From Paenarthrobacter sp. GOM3 (GTDB lineage: Bacteria; Actinomycetota; Actinomycetes; Actinomycetales; Micrococcaceae): a stretch of 64,000 nt of DNA. The position numbers were made by a program, and so were the translations under genes. The stretch lies in assembly GCF_018215265.2 (NCBI RefSeq), contig NZ_CP136562.1, positions 3,224,001 to 3,288,000 on the forward strand, in the 5' to 3' direction. The notes beneath the pieces are model-generated. The model was given only the letters and a program-made list of their open reading frames with translations, was not told where the DNA came from and did not search any database. This document shows, one piece after another, positions 35,071 through 44,752 of the stretch. Positions within the stretch are counted from its first letter, which is position 1, and every line of letters starts with the position of its first letter.

Positions 35071-35597
35071 GCGGAAATCTCCGATTCGTGGGCTGAAGCG
35101 TGGCCTTCGCGGGGTGCTACCGCGAGTGGGAGTGGATGGTCGCTCCGTTTGTAACTGTGCCAGCTGGTGTTGGCGGCGGTCAGGGCGACGCCGCAATACG
35201 CGCAGGTGTCAGCCGACGAGGTTACTTGCCCACAGTCGGTATGGATGACCCGCATGTGGGAGACCTCGTTGGGCGCGTCCAGGTGTTTTTCGGCCCAGAT
35301 GATGATGGCGTTCAGGACCGGGAGCGCGTCCTCGCCCTTGGGGGTGAGGACGTATTCCTGGCGGGTACGTGTTCCGTCCCGGTAGGGGCGCTGGACCAGC
35401 AGGCCGGATTCAACGAACCAGGCGAGGCGTTTGCTCAGGACATTGTCTGAGACCTCAAGCCGCTGCTTGATGGCATCGAACCGCCCGTTTCCGAAGAAGA
35501 TTTCGCGGAGGACCAGGCTTCCCCATGGGTCGCCGAGGACATCCAGACCGCGGGCAAGGCTGCACGTACGGGCGGACCAGTCAGATCGCAGGGGCAT
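35067..35597 (-). CDS. HxlR-family transcriptional regulator
   Basis: A 176-residue regulator. The HxlR winged helix occupies about 1-100: CSLARGLDVLGDPWGSLVLREIFFGNGRFDAIKQRLEVSDNVLSKRLAWFVESGLL, then TRQEYVLTPKGEDALPVL. The C-terminal part contains HTDCGQ and CAYCGVALT, a likely zinc knuckle seen in some HxlR proteins. I chose ATG 35597 (MPLRSDW). It is the promoter-proximal gene before the MFS carrier and probably controls it. Confidence 0.87.
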   Translation of the reverse strand: MPLRSDWSARTCSLARGLDVLGDPWGSLVLREIFFGNGRFDAIKQRLEVSDNVLSKRLAWFVESGLLVQRPYRDGTRTRQEYVLTPKGEDALPVLNAIIIWAEKHLDAPNEVSHMRVIHTDCGQVTSSADTCAYCGVALTAANTSWHSYKRSDHPLPLAVAPREGHASAHESEISA

Positions 35598-35741
35598 GAG
35601 CACCAAAGTAGCTGACTTCTCTAAAGAAAGCCAGAGTTCGAACCGCACGACACGCCCCCGCCGGTTTGCCGCGGTTTCATCATCGGTTCACTTCGGCTGC
35701 CTAGGCTGGCCGGGTCAACCCTGACCATGAAAGGCGCCTTG

Positions 35742-37883
35742 ATGTCCTCGCACTCCCCTGATTTGGTGAAACGTTCAACCGACGGTTCCATCGGCGTGTC
35801 CCGCCGCGGCTTCCTCGGCACCGCAGCCGCAGCCACAGCATTGGCCGCAACCGGATCCCTGCTGCCTCCCTCTGTCCAGGCGGCGATGGCCAAACCCGTG
35901 CCGCCAGGAAACCTCCAGTCCATCAAGCATGTGATCGTGCTGATGCAGGAAAACCGTTCTTTCGACCATTACTTCGGCTCGCTTCGCGGCGTCCGCGGCT
36001 ATGCCGACAAGTCCGTCACCCGCCTGCCCAACGGCAAGTCCGTATTCGAACAGCCCCGGGCCACCGGAGAGACGGTATTGCCCTTCTCCCTCCGCAAGGC
36101 CGCCGAACTTGCCGGCAGGCCAGGCTCGGACATCCAGTACCTCGGCGACTTGGACCACTCCTTCGCCGGCACCACCACGGCCTGGAACAACGGCTGGTGT
36201 GACAAATGGATTCCCGCCAAAAGCGCCTCCACCATGACGTTCTATGAGCGCCAGGACATCCCGCTGCAGTACGAACTCGCTGACACTTTCACCATCTGCG
36301 ACGCCTACCACTGCTCCGTCAACGGTTCCACCAACCCCAACCGCACCTACCTTTGGAGCGGCACCACGGGCAACGAACCCGGCAGCAGCAAGAGAGCCGT
36401 CACCAACGCGGCCTACGGCTACGACCACGGCGGCTACGACTGGACCACCTACCCCGAGCGGCTGGAGCGGGCCGGTGTATCGTGGCGGATCTATCAGGAC
36501 TGGGACAACTTCACGGACAACGCAGTGGAGTACTTCCAAACGTTCAAGGCCATCGGCAGGAAGATGTTGGCCTCCGTGGACGGCAAGCTCCGCACCACCG
36601 AGGAGTTCTACGACAGTCTTGCCGGCAAGGGCGCCGCTGAACAGGATCGTCTCCTCGCCCAATTGGAAGCCGGCAGGAGCACACTGACCGATGCCGAACG
36701 GTCGTTGTTCGACAAAGCCATGTGGCGTGGCCGCCCCGACACCCTCCTTGAACGCCTCAGCAAGGACATCGCCGATGGCACCCTACCGCGGGTCAGCTGG
36801 CTCGTCCCCTCGGCGGCGGATTCCGAACACCCCGGAGCTTCCACGCCCGTGGGCAGTGCCAACTTCGTTTACCGCCTGCTGGATACCATTGCCAGCGATC
36901 CCGGGACCTGGGACAGCACCGCCATCTTCCTGAACTTCGATGAGAACGATGGCTACTTCGACCACGTTCCGCCGCCCGTCCAGCCGCGCCCGGCCTCCGG
37001 CGAATCCACGGACTGGACCACCGCACGGCCTATCGGACTGGGCCCCCGCGTCCCCATGACCGTGGTCTCGCCCTGGACGATGGGCGGCGTCGTCAGTTCC
37101 GAGGTCTTCGACCACACGTCCGTGCTGAGATTCCTGGAGCGCTGGACCGGCGTCGAGGAACCCAACATCTCCCCTTGGCGGCGCGAGGTCTGTGGCGACC
37201 TGACCGGCGTCTTCAACTTCGATTCCCCCGGCACGCCTCCAACCCTTGACCATCCCGCCCCGGTGCCCGCGAAGATCAGCCGCTGGCGCCCGAATCCCCC
37301 TGCCGTCCAGGTAGCCCCGATCCAGGAAACCGGCACCCGTCCTGCCCGGCCGCTGCCGTATCGGCCGCGGGTTTCCGCCAACGTCAAGCAAGGGAAGATC
37401 AACCTGGCACTGGGCAACAGCGGGTCGCGCTCCACCCACTTCACGGTCTACGGCTACGCGGGCGAAGTCTCCGAACCTCTGCACACGGACGTCACAGGCA
37501 GCCGGACAGTGGAACTCCCCGTAGCCGCGGGAACGTTCGACGTCGTCGTCACCGGGCCCAACCGGTACCAGTACGAACTGAAGGGCACGACGGCGGGTGC
37601 CGCCGCGGGCGTCGACGTCGCCGTCACGGGGCGCCGCGGCAAGAAAGCCGTGGAACTCGAAGTGCGTAACACGGGTTCGGCGGCAGTGACAGTATCGCTG
37701 GAGTCCTTGCAGTACTCAGCCGGGAAGGAAACGGTGAAGCTCAAGCCGGGCCAGAGCAGGAAGATCGGCTGGGACACTGCGAACGGCTGGTACGACCTCC
37801 AGGTCACCTCAACTGAGGATGGGTCTTTCAGGCGTCGCCTGACCGGCCGTGAGGAAGACGGGCAAGAGGGCATCTCCGGCTAG
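35742..37883 (+). CDS. TAT-exported phospholipase C (phosphoesterase family)
   Basis: A 713-residue secreted enzyme. The twin-arginine motif SRRGFLG (R21, R22) is followed by a hydrophobic stretch and VQAAMA. The phosphoesterase domain begins KHVIVLMQENRSFDHYFGSLRGVRGY, with the NRSFDHYFG metal/nucleophile region, and continues to FLNFDENDGYFDHVPPP. Two C-terminal DUF756 repeats occupy about 500-700. This is the non-haemolytic, phosphocholine-specific phospholipase C architecture, used to release phosphate or choline from lipids. ATG 35742 is preferred because AAAGGCGCC precedes it; 35727 is an alternative. Confidence 0.92.
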   Translation: MSSHSPDLVKRSTDGSIGVSRRGFLGTAAAATALAATGSLLPPSVQAAMAKPVPPGNLQSIKHVIVLMQENRSFDHYFGSLRGVRGYADKSVTRLPNGKSVFEQPRATGETVLPFSLRKAAELAGRPGSDIQYLGDLDHSFAGTTTAWNNGWCDKWIPAKSASTMTFYERQDIPLQYELADTFTICDAYHCSVNGSTNPNRTYLWSGTTGNEPGSSKRAVTNAAYGYDHGGYDWTTYPERLERAGVSWRIYQDWDNFTDNAVEYFQTFKAIGRKMLASVDGKLRTTEEFYDSLAGKGAAEQDRLLAQLEAGRSTLTDAERSLFDKAMWRGRPDTLLERLSKDIADGTLPRVSWLVPSAADSEHPGASTPVGSANFVYRLLDTIASDPGTWDSTAIFLNFDENDGYFDHVPPPVQPRPASGESTDWTTARPIGLGPRVPMTVVSPWTMGGVVSSEVFDHTSVLRFLERWTGVEEPNISPWRREVCGDLTGVFNFDSPGTPPTLDHPAPVPAKISRWRPNPPAVQVAPIQETGTRPARPLPYRPRVSANVKQGKINLALGNSGSRSTHFTVYGYAGEVSEPLHTDVTGSRTVELPVAAGTFDVVVTGPNRYQYELKGTTAGAAAGVDVAVTGRRGKKAVELEVRNTGSAAVTVSLESLQYSAGKETVKLKPGQSRKIGWDTANGWYDLQVTSTEDGSFRRRLTGREEDGQEGISG

Positions 37884-37897
37884 CGGGTACCCCCATT

Positions 37898-37954
37898 CCG
37901 GCTCTTGTCCGTCACCCCCGCCTTAGAAGGGTGGGTGTGACGGACAAGGGCCGG
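37898..37954. terminator. strong hairpin between convergent genes
   Basis: CTTGTCCGTCAC (37904-37915) pairs perfectly with 37937-37948, and the stem extends outward by CCGGC/GCCGG across one mismatch. A bidirectional terminator for phospholipase C and the transsulfuration operon is likely. Confidence 0.8.
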
Positions 37955-37959
37955 CGGCG

Positions 37960-39123
37960 TTAGCTGATCTTGGCGAAAGCCTGCTCGAGGTCTGCGATCA
38001 GGTCCTCTGCTTCCTCGATGCCACAGGACAGGCGCAGGAGGTTCACGGGGACGGCCAGTTCGGTGCCCTTGACCGAGGCGTGGGTCATTTCCGAGGGGTA
38101 GTTCATGAGCGACTCGATGCCGCCCAACGACTCGGCGAGGGTGAACACAGTGGTGTTCTCCGCAACGGTCCGCGCCGCTGCTTCGCCGCCCTTGAACTGT
38201 ACGGACACCATCCCGCCGAACTTCTTCATCTGCTTCGCCGCGAGATCGTGGCCGGGGTGGTCCGGCAGGCCCGGGTAGAGCACCGCCTCCACCTCGGGAC
38301 GCTGCAGCAGCCATTCAGCCACGGCCTGGCCATTCTCGCTGTGGCGGTCCATGCGGACGCCCAGGGTCTTCAGGCCACGGGTTGTCAGGAACGCGTCCAT
38401 GGGACCGGAGACGGCGCCCACCGCGAACTGGATAAAGCCGATCTTCTCGGCCAGTTCTGCATCCTTGACCACAAGGGCGCCACCCACGACGTCCGAGTGC
38501 CCGCCGATGTACTTGGTGGTTGAGTGGACCACGACGTCGGCACCCAAGGCGAGCGGGGTCTGCAAGTAGGGAGAGGCGAAGGTGTTGTCGACCACCAGGA
38601 GGGCCCCGGCGTCGTGCGCTACAGCGGCGAGCGCCTCGATGTCGGTGATTTTCATCATCGGGTTGGACGGCGTCTCCACCCACACAATACGTGTCTTGTT
38701 GGCCTTGACTGCCGCAGCTACTGCATCGAGGTCGGACATGTCCACGGGAGTGTTCCCAATGCCCCAGTCACCCAGTACGCGGTTGATGAGCCGGTAGGTG
38801 CCACCGTAAGCGTCGTTGCCGAGCACGATGTGGTCGCCCGGGCGGGCCAGCGCGCGGATCAGCGAGTCTTCGGCGGCGAGGCCGGAGCCGAAGGAAAACG
38901 CGGCCGATCCGCCTTCCAGGGCGGCCAGCTGTTCCTGCAGTGCGTCACGTGTTGGGTTGCCACCGCGGCCGTATTCGTAGCCGGACCGCAGGTTGCCAAT
39001 GCCGTCCTGCGCGTAGGTAGTGCTGAAATGCAGCGGCGGAACGACTGCACCGGTCCGGGGCTCGAAAGCCTGTCCCGCATGAACGGCTCGCGTGTTGAAT
39101 CCGGCGTTGTTGTTGGCAGTCAT
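37960..39123 (-). CDS. cystathionine gamma-synthase / gamma-lyase
   Basis: A 387-residue PLP enzyme of the Cys/Met metabolism family. YEYGRGGNPTRDALQEQLAALEGG, VDNTFASPYLQTPLALGAD and PLP-binding K204 in HSTTKYIGGHSD are diagnostic. Synthase and lyase cannot be told apart by eye. Being 60 bp downstream of cystathionine beta-synthase, it likely works as the lyase step of reverse transsulfuration, making cysteine from homocysteine, though annotations usually read MetB. The start ATG 39123 follows AGAGGTGCTTCC. Confidence 0.92.
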   Translation of the reverse strand: MTANNNAGFNTRAVHAGQAFEPRTGAVVPPLHFSTTYAQDGIGNLRSGYEYGRGGNPTRDALQEQLAALEGGSAAFSFGSGLAAEDSLIRALARPGDHIVLGNDAYGGTYRLINRVLGDWGIGNTPVDMSDLDAVAAAVKANKTRIVWVETPSNPMMKITDIEALAAVAHDAGALLVVDNTFASPYLQTPLALGADVVVHSTTKYIGGHSDVVGGALVVKDAELAEKIGFIQFAVGAVSGPMDAFLTTRGLKTLGVRMDRHSENGQAVAEWLLQRPEVEAVLYPGLPDHPGHDLAAKQMKKFGGMVSVQFKGGEAAARTVAENTTVFTLAESLGGIESLMNYPSEMTHASVKGTELAVPVNLLRLSCGIEEAEDLIADLEQAFAKIS

Positions 39124-39182
39124 GGAAGCACCTCTTTGTTTCTTGAAGGTTTGTTCGTTCAGCGGGTGGATCGGGCGCACGC

Positions 39183-40568
39183 TTAATTACTCAGGTACGC
39201 CAGAAGGTCGTGACGGGTCAGGATGCCCACCGGGGCGCCCGCGAAGGTCACCATGACGGTATCGACGTCGGACAGCAGCTCACGGGCCGCGGAAATGGTT
39301 TCCAGCGAGCCGATCACCGGGAGGCGGTCGCCCATGTGTTCGGAGATCTTGTCCGCCAGCTTGGCTTCGCCACGGAACAGCTTGCTGGTGAGGCTTCGTT
39401 CGTCCACGGCACCCAGGACCTCGCCCATGACCACAGGCGGTTCCTGCGAGAGGACCGGAATGTGGGAGACACCGAACTCGTTCATGATGTTGATGACGTC
39501 GCGGACCGTTTCGTTCGGATGGATGTGCACCAGGTCCGGCATCTCGCCGGTCTTGGACTTCAGGACTTCGCCCACTGACGCTTCCTCGCCACCGGAAAGG
39601 AAGCCGTAGGAGCGCATCCATTGGTCGTTGAAGATCTTGGCAAGGTATCCACGGCCGGAGTCCGGAAGGATCACCACAACGACGGCGGATTCGTCCAGGT
39701 CCTTGGCCGCATGGAGGGCCGCGACCACGGCCATGCCGGACGAGCCACCCACCAGGAGGCCCTCTTCGCGGGCGAGGCGGCGGGTCATGGAGAAGGAGTC
39801 GGCATCGGAAACGGCGATGACCTGGTCAGGGACGGCGGGATCGTAGTTGGCAGGCCACATGTCCTCGCCAACACCCTCCACGAAGTAGGGACGGCCGGTG
39901 CCGCCGGAGTAGACCGAACCTTCCGGGTCTGCCCCAATGACCTTGACGGGGCCGCCGTCTGATTCTGCCCGGTCAGCCGAGACCTGCTTGAGGAACCGCC
40001 CGGTGCCCGTGATGGTGCCGCCGGTTCCGGCGCCGATAACCACGTGCGTGACTTTGCCGTCGGTGTCGTTCCAGATCTCCGGACCGGTGGATTCGAAGTG
40101 GCTGCCGGGGGCTGCCGGGTTGGAGAACTGGTCCGGCTTGAAGGCGCCGGGGATTTCCTTGACCAAGCGGTCGGACACGCCGTAGTAGCTCTGCGGGCTT
40201 TCGGGAGCAACGGACGTTGGCGTCACCACAACCTCAGCGCCATATGCCTTCAGGACGGCACGCTTGTCCTCGCCCACCTTGTCCGGCACCACGAAGATGC
40301 ACTTGTAGCCCTTTTGCTGGGCCACGAGCGCCAATCCCACTCCGGTGTTGCCCGACGTCGGCTCAACGATGGTTCCGCCCGGCTTGAGCCGTCCGTCCTT
40401 CTCGGCATCTTCGATCATCTTCACGGCGATCCGGTCCTTGATGGATCCGCCGGGATTGACGTATTCGAGCTTGACCAGGACGGTGGCTTTGATTCCGTCG
40501 GTGACGTGGTTGAGCTTGATGAGCGGCGTATTGCCGATGAGATCCAACACGGACTGGGCATACTTCAT
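39183..40568 (-). CDS. cystathionine beta-synthase
   Basis: A 461-residue PLP enzyme. The catalytic domain (1-320) holds NPGGSIKDRIA with PLP lysine K44, PTSGNTGVGLA, and the phosphate-binding GAGTGGTITGTGRFLK. Two CBS domains occupy about 335-461 (TVRDVINIMNEFGVSHIPVL and ILTRHDLLAYL). It condenses serine and homocysteine to cystathionine. There is no N-terminal haem-binding region. It is the first gene of the operon with the gamma-lyase/synthase, linking it to cysteine supply for mycothiol. Confidence 0.93.
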   Translation of the reverse strand: MKYAQSVLDLIGNTPLIKLNHVTDGIKATVLVKLEYVNPGGSIKDRIAVKMIEDAEKDGRLKPGGTIVEPTSGNTGVGLALVAQQKGYKCIFVVPDKVGEDKRAVLKAYGAEVVVTPTSVAPESPQSYYGVSDRLVKEIPGAFKPDQFSNPAAPGSHFESTGPEIWNDTDGKVTHVVIGAGTGGTITGTGRFLKQVSADRAESDGGPVKVIGADPEGSVYSGGTGRPYFVEGVGEDMWPANYDPAVPDQVIAVSDADSFSMTRRLAREEGLLVGGSSGMAVVAALHAAKDLDESAVVVVILPDSGRGYLAKIFNDQWMRSYGFLSGGEEASVGEVLKSKTGEMPDLVHIHPNETVRDVINIMNEFGVSHIPVLSQEPPVVMGEVLGAVDERSLTSKLFRGEAKLADKISEHMGDRLPVIGSLETISAARELLSDVDTVMVTFAGAPVGILTRHDLLAYLSN

Positions 40569-40634
40569 AGGTACAAAGCTACCGCTTGCCCGCGCCCAGT
40601 CCCGCCTCGGCCAGGTGGGGCCGCCGCACCCGGC

Positions 40635-41027
40635 CTAGCTGCCCGCGCCCGGATCCGTTTGCCAGAGACCCATGATGTTCCCTTCGGTGTCCTTGAAGTA
40701 GGCGTACCAGCCCATGGTGGGCACCGCGTCCTTCGCTTGGACCACACTGCCTCCGGCCGACTCCACCTGTGCCAGGGCCGCATCGACGTCGTCCACGTCG
40801 ATGGTCAGGATAGGAGTCCTCAGCGCATCCGTCCGGGGGAACAGGGCACCGTTGATGGCTCCCGGCTCTTTGGGGGCACCTGTCTTTTCGTCGGATGGGG
40901 CGGTGATGGCGATGGTGTAGTCCATCCCCTGCATGGGGGTGAGGTTCCACCCGAAAGCACTCTGGTAAAAGGTGTTTGCCCGTTCTTTGTCATCCGTCGG
41001 GATCTCGAAATGCACTATTGCGGCCAT
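40635..41027 (-). CDS. VOC-family (glyoxalase/bleomycin-resistance fold) protein
   Basis: A 130-residue protein with the beta-alpha-beta-beta-beta repeats of the VOC fold. It begins VHFEIPTDDKERANTFYQSAFGWNL and ends YFKDTEGNIMGLWQTD, the second metal-site block. H7 and E125-like positions suggest a metal site. Substrate unknown; such proteins are very common in soil actinobacteria. It is probably monocistronic, 66 bp upstream of the CBS gene on the same strand. Confidence 0.85.
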   Translation of the reverse strand: MAAIVHFEIPTDDKERANTFYQSAFGWNLTPMQGMDYTIAITAPSDEKTGAPKEPGAINGALFPRTDALRTPILTIDVDDVDAALAQVESAGGSVVQAKDAVPTMGWYAYFKDTEGNIMGLWQTDPGAGS

Positions 41028-41170
41028 GGTTTGGCGCTCCTTGTTCCTGGGAGTGTTTCCTGGGATGCGGCGCGGCCCACCCGTGCCACATCAGGGAGTC
41101 TAGACCCGGGCGGCGGCCGCCGTAAGGGGCTTTTGATGGGATTGTCAGCCGGGCATGGGACCATGAAAAC

Positions 41171-42142
41171 ATGACCATCGCAGACGCCCCGCCACGTGTT
41201 GCGGCCGCGGCAGATGCAGCCATCAGGTGGCATCCCGGAAGTTCCTTCCGCTTGGATCAGACCATGTTCCCGCTCATGCGGGGTAACGCCGATCCGTCCT
41301 TCGCTGCGCACTCCTCCGGGTATTGGATGGCGTTCACGGCCGCTTCGGGACCGGTCACGCTGCGTCTGTCAGGAGGCGGCTTGGGGACCGGGTCCTTTGT
41401 GGACGCCCAAGCCTGGGGCCCTGGCGCCGGGGAGGCCGTGGCCGGGGTGCCCAGGCTGCTCGGCGCCGGCGACGACTGGTCCGGTTTCGACGAACCTGCC
41501 TTCCATGCCACGCTTCCCCGCCTGGTCACAGAATCACGACGCCGGAACCTGGCTGTGCGGCTTCCCTCCACCGGGCGGGTGGTTGACTCACTGGTGCCCA
41601 CGATCCTGGAGCAGAAAGTCACCACGCTGGAAGCTCGGCGCGGGTACCGGTACCTGATGTACAGGTACGGAACGGCAGCGCCAGGCATGGCCCCCGCTGG
41701 GCTCCTGGTTCCCCCCACCGCCCGCCAGTGGTTGGCGATCCCATCGTGGGACTGGCACAAGGCCGGAGTTGGCCCACAGCGCTCGGCAACAGTCATGCGT
41801 GCGCTGCAGTCCGCCGTCGCGCTTGAACGGCTCGCCCAACTGGATTCAACGGAAGCCGGGGCCAAGCTTCAGACCATCCCGGGCATCGGGATCTGGACCG
41901 CCGCTGAGGTGGTCCAAAGGACCCACGGCTGCCCCGATTCGATCAGCGTGGGCGACTACCATCTGGCTTCCTACGTTGGGTACGCGCTGACCGGGCAGAA
42001 GACCGACGACGCCGGCATGATCGAGCTGATGAAGCCTTGGCAAGGGCAGCGGCAACGGGTGGTCCGGATGCTGTACTTGAGTGGCTTCCGGAAGCCCACG
42101 TTCGGGCCCCGGATGACAGTGCAGGACCACCGCTCCCATTAG
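41171..42142 (+). CDS. DNA-3-methyladenine glycosylase II-like (AlkA/HhH-GPD)
   Basis: A 323-residue base-excision glycosylase. The helix-hairpin-helix TIPGIGIWTAAEVV (236-248) is followed by the catalytic aspartate D262 in SVGDYHLAS. The N-terminal half has the AlkA-type beta-rich domain, here divergent. LEQKVTTLEARRGYRYL is the start of the HhH-GPD domain. It removes alkylated purines. The last codons overlap the convergent acyl-CoA ligase gene by 4 bp. Confidence 0.87.
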   Translation: MTIADAPPRVAAAADAAIRWHPGSSFRLDQTMFPLMRGNADPSFAAHSSGYWMAFTAASGPVTLRLSGGGLGTGSFVDAQAWGPGAGEAVAGVPRLLGAGDDWSGFDEPAFHATLPRLVTESRRRNLAVRLPSTGRVVDSLVPTILEQKVTTLEARRGYRYLMYRYGTAAPGMAPAGLLVPPTARQWLAIPSWDWHKAGVGPQRSATVMRALQSAVALERLAQLDSTEAGAKLQTIPGIGIWTAAEVVQRTHGCPDSISVGDYHLASYVGYALTGQKTDDAGMIELMKPWQGQRQRVVRMLYLSGFRKPTFGPRMTVQDHRSH

Positions 42143-43815
42143 AGTTGGAGGCGGGAGACCGCCTCCTGGCGCATGTCCACTTTCCGTACCTTGCCGGACA
42201 CCGTCATGGGGAAGCTCTCGCGTACATCCACGTAGCGCGGGATCTTGTAGTGGGCCAGTTTGCCCCGGCAGTACTCGGCCAGGTCCGCGGCAGTCAGCGG
42301 ACCGGCTCCAGGTTTGAGGATGATGCAGGCCATGAGCTCCTCGCCGTACTTTTCGTCGGGGACGCCGATTACCTGCACGTCCTGGATGGACGGGTGCAAG
42401 TACAGGAACTCCTCGATTTCACGCGGGTAGATGTTTTCACCACCGCGGATCACCATGTCCTTGATCCTGCCCTCGATCACGAGGTAGCCGTCCTGGTCCA
42501 TGCGGGCCAGGTCGCCGGTGTGCATCCAGCCCTCGTCGTCGATGGCCTCGGCGGTCTTGTCCGGCTGGTCCCAGTACCCCTGCATCACGGCGTAGCCCCT
42601 GGTGCAGAGCTCACCAATCACTCCCCGTTCCACCACCTCACCGGTTCCAGGATCAACAATCCGGCTCTCGAGGTGCGGCATGGTCCGGCCCACGGTGCTG
42701 GTCCGCTGCTCCAACGTATCTCCGGCGCGCGTCATGGTGGACACGGGCGAGGTCTCGGTCATGCCATAGCAAATGGCCACGTCCACCATGTGCATCTCAT
42801 CGATGACCCGCCGCATGACCTCGATGGGACAAAGGGATCCTGCCATGACACCCGTCCTCAGAGTCGACAGATCATAGGAACCGAAATCCTCCAGTGCCAG
42901 CTCCGCGATGAACATGGTTGGAACGCCGTACAGCGAGGTGCCGCCGAAGTCCTGCACCGCTTCCAGGGCCGCCGACGGGCTGAACCCACGGCTGGGAATA
43001 ATGGTGGCTGCCCCGAAGCTCAGCGCGTTCAGGTTGCCGATCACCATGCCGAAGCAGTGGTAGAAAGGCACCGGGATGACCACGCGGTCATGCTCGGTGT
43101 AGTTCAGGAGCCTGCCTATCGAGTGCCCGTTGTTGAGGATGTTGTGGTGGGTCAGGGTGGCGCCCTTTGGGAAGCCCGTGGTGCCCGAGGTGTACTGCAG
43201 GTTGATGGCGTCGTGTGGGTCCAGTTCGGCCATGCGGTCGCGTACCGCGGAAGGCCCGACGCCGTCAGCACGAGTCAGCAGCTCGGCGTAGGTCAGTTCG
43301 TGGCCGGCTTCGGGGACGCCGGCCGTGAGCCCGTTCGCCGGGTTGCCCGGGAGGAACACCACCTCGCGAAGCTCCGGACAGGAGGCAGCCGCGGCACGCG
43401 CCATGCCCACGTAGTCGCTGTTCTTGTCAGAGGGCGCAGCAACCAGCATCCGCATGCCGTTCTGCTTCACCACGAACTCCAGCTCGTGGCTGCGATAGGC
43501 AGGATTCACATTGACCAGCACCGCGCCGATCTTCGCTGTGGCGTACTGCAGGATGGTCCACTCGGCGCAGTTGGGGCTCCAGATACCCACCCTTTCGCCC
43601 TTCGCCACGCCCGTGGCCAGCAGCGCGCGGGCGAGGCGGTCGACGTCGTCGTTCAGCTTTTGGTAGCTCCAGCGGCGGGCGTCCCCTCCCGGGGTGGCTG
43701 CCGCCTCGATGAGGGCGTCCCGGAGGGGAAACCGGGCGGCGATGCGCTCAAAATTGGCACCAATGGTCTCTTCGAGCAGCGGGACGTCAGTGTCTCCGGC
43801 GGTGTAGGACAACAT
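42139..43815 (-). CDS. fatty-acyl-CoA synthetase (AMP-binding)
   Basis: A 558-residue ANL-superfamily ligase. The P-loop is LQYTSGTTGFPKGATLTHHN, then YGMTETSPVST, GWMHTGDLARMDQDGYL and the C-terminal catalytic lysine region GKVRKVDMR. The PREIEEFLYLHP block resembles medium/long-chain fatty acid ligases (FadD35/YngI-like). It activates fatty acids to CoA thioesters in the cytoplasm. It begins 83 bp from the divergent monooxygenase gene. Confidence 0.92.
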   Translation of the reverse strand: MLSYTAGDTDVPLLEETIGANFERIAARFPLRDALIEAAATPGGDARRWSYQKLNDDVDRLARALLATGVAKGERVGIWSPNCAEWTILQYATAKIGAVLVNVNPAYRSHELEFVVKQNGMRMLVAAPSDKNSDYVGMARAAAASCPELREVVFLPGNPANGLTAGVPEAGHELTYAELLTRADGVGPSAVRDRMAELDPHDAINLQYTSGTTGFPKGATLTHHNILNNGHSIGRLLNYTEHDRVVIPVPFYHCFGMVIGNLNALSFGAATIIPSRGFSPSAALEAVQDFGGTSLYGVPTMFIAELALEDFGSYDLSTLRTGVMAGSLCPIEVMRRVIDEMHMVDVAICYGMTETSPVSTMTRAGDTLEQRTSTVGRTMPHLESRIVDPGTGEVVERGVIGELCTRGYAVMQGYWDQPDKTAEAIDDEGWMHTGDLARMDQDGYLVIEGRIKDMVIRGGENIYPREIEEFLYLHPSIQDVQVIGVPDEKYGEELMACIILKPGAGPLTAADLAEYCRGKLAHYKIPRYVDVRESFPMTVSGKVRKVDMRQEAVSRLQL

Positions 43816-43898
43816 GACGGAACGCTACCAAGACAGTGCCCGCAACAGAACCGTAACCACCTCCAGCGCCGCCGTGTCCTGCCGGTAGGGTTGGAACC

Positions 43899-44177
43899 AT
43901 GAGTGCACCCATTGACCTGCAGGCCACGTTTATCCCCAACGAGGGCGAGTTCTTCCGCGTGAAGCTCGCTTTGGAAATCGCGATCGATGAGGTCGTCAAC
44001 GAACCCGGCTGCATCCGTTACGAACTGACGGAAGCCACCGAAGAAAAGCTGGTCCTCACGGAGCGCTGGGAATCCGAGGAACTCCTCGAAAAGCACTCCA
44101 AGGGCATCGCCGTGCAGGACCTCAACGAGTCCCTGAGCGCTTTGCTTGCTGAGCCCGTCAAGCTCGACAGGCTCTAA
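43899..44177 (+). CDS. antibiotic biosynthesis monooxygenase-fold protein (quinol monooxygenase type)
   Basis: A 92-residue ABM-domain protein (ferredoxin-like fold). It begins MSAPIDLQATFIPNEGEFFRVK and has NEPGCIRYELTEATEEKLVLTERWES, the conserved core, with EKHSKGIAVQDL after it. Homologues such as YgiN are dimeric quinol monooxygenases or haem-degrading enzymes; which applies is unclear. It is followed by a strong hairpin at 44213-44242. Confidence 0.85.
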   Translation: MSAPIDLQATFIPNEGEFFRVKLALEIAIDEVVNEPGCIRYELTEATEEKLVLTERWESEELLEKHSKGIAVQDLNESLSALLAEPVKLDRL

Positions 44178-44212
44178 GAAACCGCCAGGGCTGCGAGAAC
44201 GCCTTAAAGCAT

Positions 44213-44242
44213 CGAGGTCGCCGGAATTTTCCGGCGACCTCG
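44213..44242. terminator. perfect 14-bp hairpin, bidirectional terminator
   Basis: CGAGGTCGCCGGAA (44213-44226) and its exact complement (44229-44242) with a 2-nt centre, between the convergent monooxygenase and thioredoxin genes. Confidence 0.8.
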
Positions 44243-44272
44243 AAGCGTTTCCGGCGAATTCACCGGCGGGAT

Positions 44273-44650
44273 TTAGCTTTCCTGAGCCTCGGCACGGGCC
44301 TTGGCGACGTGGGCGTGGACTTCTTCCATGTCCAGGCCCTTAACAGCCTCAATGACCTGTTCAAGCTGGGGGCCGTTGAGGGCGCCGGGCTGGGAGAAGA
44401 CCAGGACCTTCTCGCGGAAGGCCATGAGCGTGGGGATGGAGGTGATCCCGGCTTCGGCAGCGAGTTGCTGCTCGGCCTCGGTATCCACTTTCGCGAAGAC
44501 CACGTCAGAGTGCTTCTCCGAAGCTGCGCCGTAGGTGGGAGCAAACTGGCGGCAAGGGCTGCACCAGGCAGCCCAGAAATCCACCAGGACAATATCGTTG
44601 TCCTCGATGGTCGATGCGAACTGTTCTCCAGTGATGTCAACTGTAGCCAT
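44273..44650 (-). CDS. thioredoxin
   Basis: A 125-residue thioredoxin with the active site W-C30-S-P-C33 in FWAAWCSPCRQFAP and the cis-proline loop SIPTLMAFRE. The active site is WCSPC rather than the classical WCGPC. The C-terminus is about 18 residues longer than E. coli TrxA and is charged and helical. Cytoplasmic disulfide reductase; probably one of several in this genome. Confidence 0.93.
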   Translation of the reverse strand: MATVDITGEQFASTIEDNDIVLVDFWAAWCSPCRQFAPTYGAASEKHSDVVFAKVDTEAEQQLAAEAGITSIPTLMAFREKVLVFSQPGALNGPQLEQVIEAVKGLDMEEVHAHVAKARAEAQES

Positions 44651-44752
44651 GGTTCCACGGTACGCGACCCTGCCTGCTAAGTCCCGTGGTGTTCGCTTCC
44701 CGCGTCACCGGGAATAAAAGGATGCAGTCCACTACCCAAACCTCTTGCCGTC

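Noticed and set aside
40569..40634. S-box or other sulfur riboswitch before the CBS gene
   Set aside because: Only 66 bp of gene-free sequence, with no long paired structure or terminator.
42037..43902. Plus-strand open frame of 621 codons
   Set aside because: Antisense to the acyl-CoA ligase; a G+C-driven long shadow.
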